A stretch of DNA of 7,029 nt from Thermoproteota archaeon (GTDB taxonomy: Archaea; Thermoproteota; Methanomethylicia; Methanomethylicales; Methanomethylicaceae), in assembly GCA_030055545.1 (NCBI GenBank), contig JASFYK010000048.1, positions 1-7,029 of the forward strand, given 5' to 3'. Each line of letters begins with the position of its first letter. Within the stretch, counting starts at the first letter, position 1. A model generated the notes under the pieces. That model was not told the DNA's origin. It did no database searches and saw nothing but the letters and a program-made list of their open reading frames with translations. The translations under genes were made by a program, and so were the position numbers. Positions 5,889 through 7,029 of the stretch are shown one piece after another.

Positions 5889-6716
5889 ATGAAGCCTCAA
5901 TCCGAGAAGTTGGACCATCAGACGGGACCTTCAAAAGGAACGATAGGGCGGTACGTAAAGAGCTGCATGAACGCCGACAGTGGATACGCATTCACAAGGG
6001 GGGTTGACTCTAATGCGCAGGACACGTATTTCGCCCTGGCTACGATGGCAATACTGGGCATGGAGGTCAGGAAAAAGGAGCAGACCAAAGCCTGGCTTAG
6101 GTCGTATCCCGTAAATGACATACGATCCCTATATTACGTCACATTTTCCCTGTCGATGCTCAACGAAGAGCCACCTGGGTGCAGCCACGAGATCCTGGCA
6201 TCATTCCGCCTGAATCAGGATTCGCTGTATGTCGGGCTGTCCGAATTCGAGTCGCTTTTCATGTACTCGTGCCTTGTAAAGAGGCTCGACAGGCAAATGG
6301 AAACGGATGGCATTCTGCGGTTCCTCTTAAAGTTCCGGAATCGTGACGGAGGGTTTGGAGGAAACAGTCATTCGAATCTGGTTGCGACATACCATGCAGT
6401 TTCAGCGCTCGACAACCTTGGCTTCGACGTGGATGGGCTCAACTCGACCAAAGATTTTGTCAGGGCGTGTGAGAGAACGCAAGGCGGTTTTGATTTGGTA
6501 CCCAACGCCCACATCTCTTATTTGGATGGCACCTACGCAGGCATCGAGCTCCTAGAGATCTTTGGATTGAGACCTAGATACCCCCAAGAGTGCATCAGGA
6601 GCATTACTGAAGCTTTTCGCTTCAACGGCGGTTTCGCGAGGACTAGGATCGGGATCCCAACGCTAGAGAACACCTTTTATGCGGTCTCAAGCTTAATGAA
6701 GCTGGACTATTTCTGA
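5889..6716 (+). CDS. Prenyltransferase/terpene-cyclase-fold (alpha/alpha toroid) repeat protein, probably not a classical zinc prenyltransferase
   Basis: The 275-residue soluble protein is built of about six helical-pair repeats, clearest at 31-57 (SGYAFTRG...DTYFALATMAILG), 149-178 (NRDGGFGGN...LVATYHAVSALDNLG), 196-226 (TQGGF...DGTYAGIELLEIFG) and 243-272 (FNGGFA...ENTFYAVSSLMKL). Degenerate ones lie near 75-91 and 110-131. This is the fold of protein farnesyl/geranylgeranyl transferase beta subunits and of class II terpene cyclases. By motif alignment the zinc site is altered: beta subunits have DGCY or DVCY, here D213-G-T215-Y, and the later histidine aligns with Asn261. No cyclase DXDD motif is seen. 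The substrate is therefore unknown, and it may be a binding or scaffold protein. No alpha subunit is nearby. ATG 5889 has no good ribosome binding site, and Met27 (ATG 5967) is the only later candidate ahead of the first repeat. It diverges from the pilin-like gene. Confidence 0.8.
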   Translation: MKPQSEKLDHQTGPSKGTIGRYVKSCMNADSGYAFTRGVDSNAQDTYFALATMAILGMEVRKKEQTKAWLRSYPVNDIRSLYYVTFSLSMLNEEPPGCSHEILASFRLNQDSLYVGLSEFESLFMYSCLVKRLDRQMETDGILRFLLKFRNRDGGFGGNSHSNLVATYHAVSALDNLGFDVDGLNSTKDFVRACERTQGGFDLVPNAHISYLDGTYAGIELLEIFGLRPRYPQECIRSITEAFRFNGGFARTRIGIPTLENTFYAVSSLMKLDYF

Positions 6717-7029
6717 GCGCGCAGGGTTCAGCGCAAGGAGAAAGCCTAAGCTCCTGCAGCCGCGAAGGGCTTCATATTCACTTTTGCTTCTTTCCCATCC
6801 GCGAGAGAATGCCGCGAGTCCCACAGCAATGCAAACATGCCTATGGCTGCACCGATCCCAAAAACCAATTACAACAGGTGCTCTTCGCCAAGCTGTTTTG
6901 TTGGGGCGAAGGGGTTTGTTTTCATGCTTTATGCAATAAAGGCAAAGTGGGGGCGACTGCAGCCCCAATAAACACCTAAAGACGGGGAGAGGAGAAAGTG
7001 TAGCAGATACAGCTTGTCTCTGTCCACTT
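6717..7029. other. Region without a convincing intact gene
   Basis: This 313-base stretch has no long open frame with recognisable family features. A pyrimidine-rich tract at 6782-6793 may help terminate the toroid transcript. A small hairpin-forming stretch CTTTAT-GCA-ATAAAG lies at 6927-6941, and GGGGC/GCCCC flank a short loop near 6949-6966. A minus-strand frame that reads like a small membrane protein, interrupted by TAA, is listed separately. Confidence 0.5.
6746..6925 (-). pseudogene. Possible small single-helix membrane protein split by a TAA codon
   Basis: ATG 6925 opens MKTNPFAPTKQLGEEHLL and meets TAA at 6871-6869. The same frame continues at once with LVFGIGAAIGMFALLW and a charged tail, ending in KPFAAAGA and TAG at 6746. 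Ignoring the TAA, the product would be about 59 residues with a hydrophobic helix of near-ideal length that spans the stop, a polar N-terminus and a charged C-terminus. This looks like a decayed gene or a base error, or else two chance frames. The downstream part could start on its own at TTG 6868 (40 residues), but the helix would then be short and no ribosome binding site is seen. I do not recognise the family. Confidence 0.25.

Noticed and set aside
6693..6968. 91-codon minus-strand open frame
   Set aside because: It starts at TTG, has no recognisable family or ribosome binding site, its residue make-up looks random, and it runs into the end of the toroid gene. A neighbouring frame in the same DNA looks more protein-like.
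6809..6979. 56-residue plus-strand frame with five cysteines (CKHAYGC and CFHALC)
   Set aside because: The cysteine spacing suggests a zinc knuckle at first sight, but there is no ribosome binding site or promoter, and it is the complement of the membrane-protein-like frame. It is probably chance.
1..7029. CRISPR array, tRNA, rRNA or insertion sequence
   Set aside because: No regularly spaced direct repeats, no cloverleaf-like segment and no transposase-like frame or terminal repeats were seen on either strand.

Overview
The window looks like a piece of an archaeal chromosome. Five of the seven clear genes are ordinary archaeal housekeeping genes, promoters carry archaeal TATA boxes (YTTATAT-like), start codons include TTG and GTG behind GGAGG-like ribosome binding sites, and T-rich tracts follow genes instead of hairpin terminators. 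The ribosomal protein is the archaeal/eukaryotic S8e, and its MSYYQG-type N-terminus resembles crenarchaeal/TACK S8e more than the euryarchaeal form. That lineage call rests on remembered family sequences and is only a lean. HypE implies that the organism makes a [NiFe] hydrogenase.

Layout. (1) 9-2090: rps8e (-) diverges from hypE (+) over 85 bp, and hypE converges on a DUF84/YjjX-type inosine/xanthosine triphosphatase (-) with only 17 bp between them. (2) 2091-4134: the triphosphatase diverges from an M24-family Xaa-Pro peptidase (+, start at GTG 2149). After 108 bp follows uppS (+), a cis-prenyltransferase that makes the polyprenyl carrier lipid. (3) 4135-5888: an AT-richer stretch with a large type IV pilin-like surface protein (-). 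It has a class III signal peptide and ten N-glycosylation sequons. A 200 bp divergent control region lies upstream, with two inverted repeats that each coincide with a TATA box. (4) 5889-6716: a compact six-repeat alpha/alpha-toroid protein (+) of the prenyltransferase beta-subunit/terpene cyclase fold, in which the zinc-binding Cys and His appear to be replaced. (5) 6717-7029: no convincing intact gene. One minus-strand frame reads like a small one-helix membrane protein cut by a TAA.

How they fit together. The first half is a set of independent maintenance functions: translation, hydrogenase cofactor assembly, nucleotide-pool cleaning, proline-peptide turnover and lipid carrier synthesis. 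They are arranged as single genes or convergent/divergent pairs, not as an operon. The second half is accessory. The pilin-like gene and the toroid gene share a promoter region and may be co-regulated. A loose functional link can be inferred between the polyprenyl carrier made by UppS and glycosylation of the sequon-rich surface protein, but nothing in the sequence proves it. No CRISPR array, tRNA, rRNA or insertion sequence was seen.
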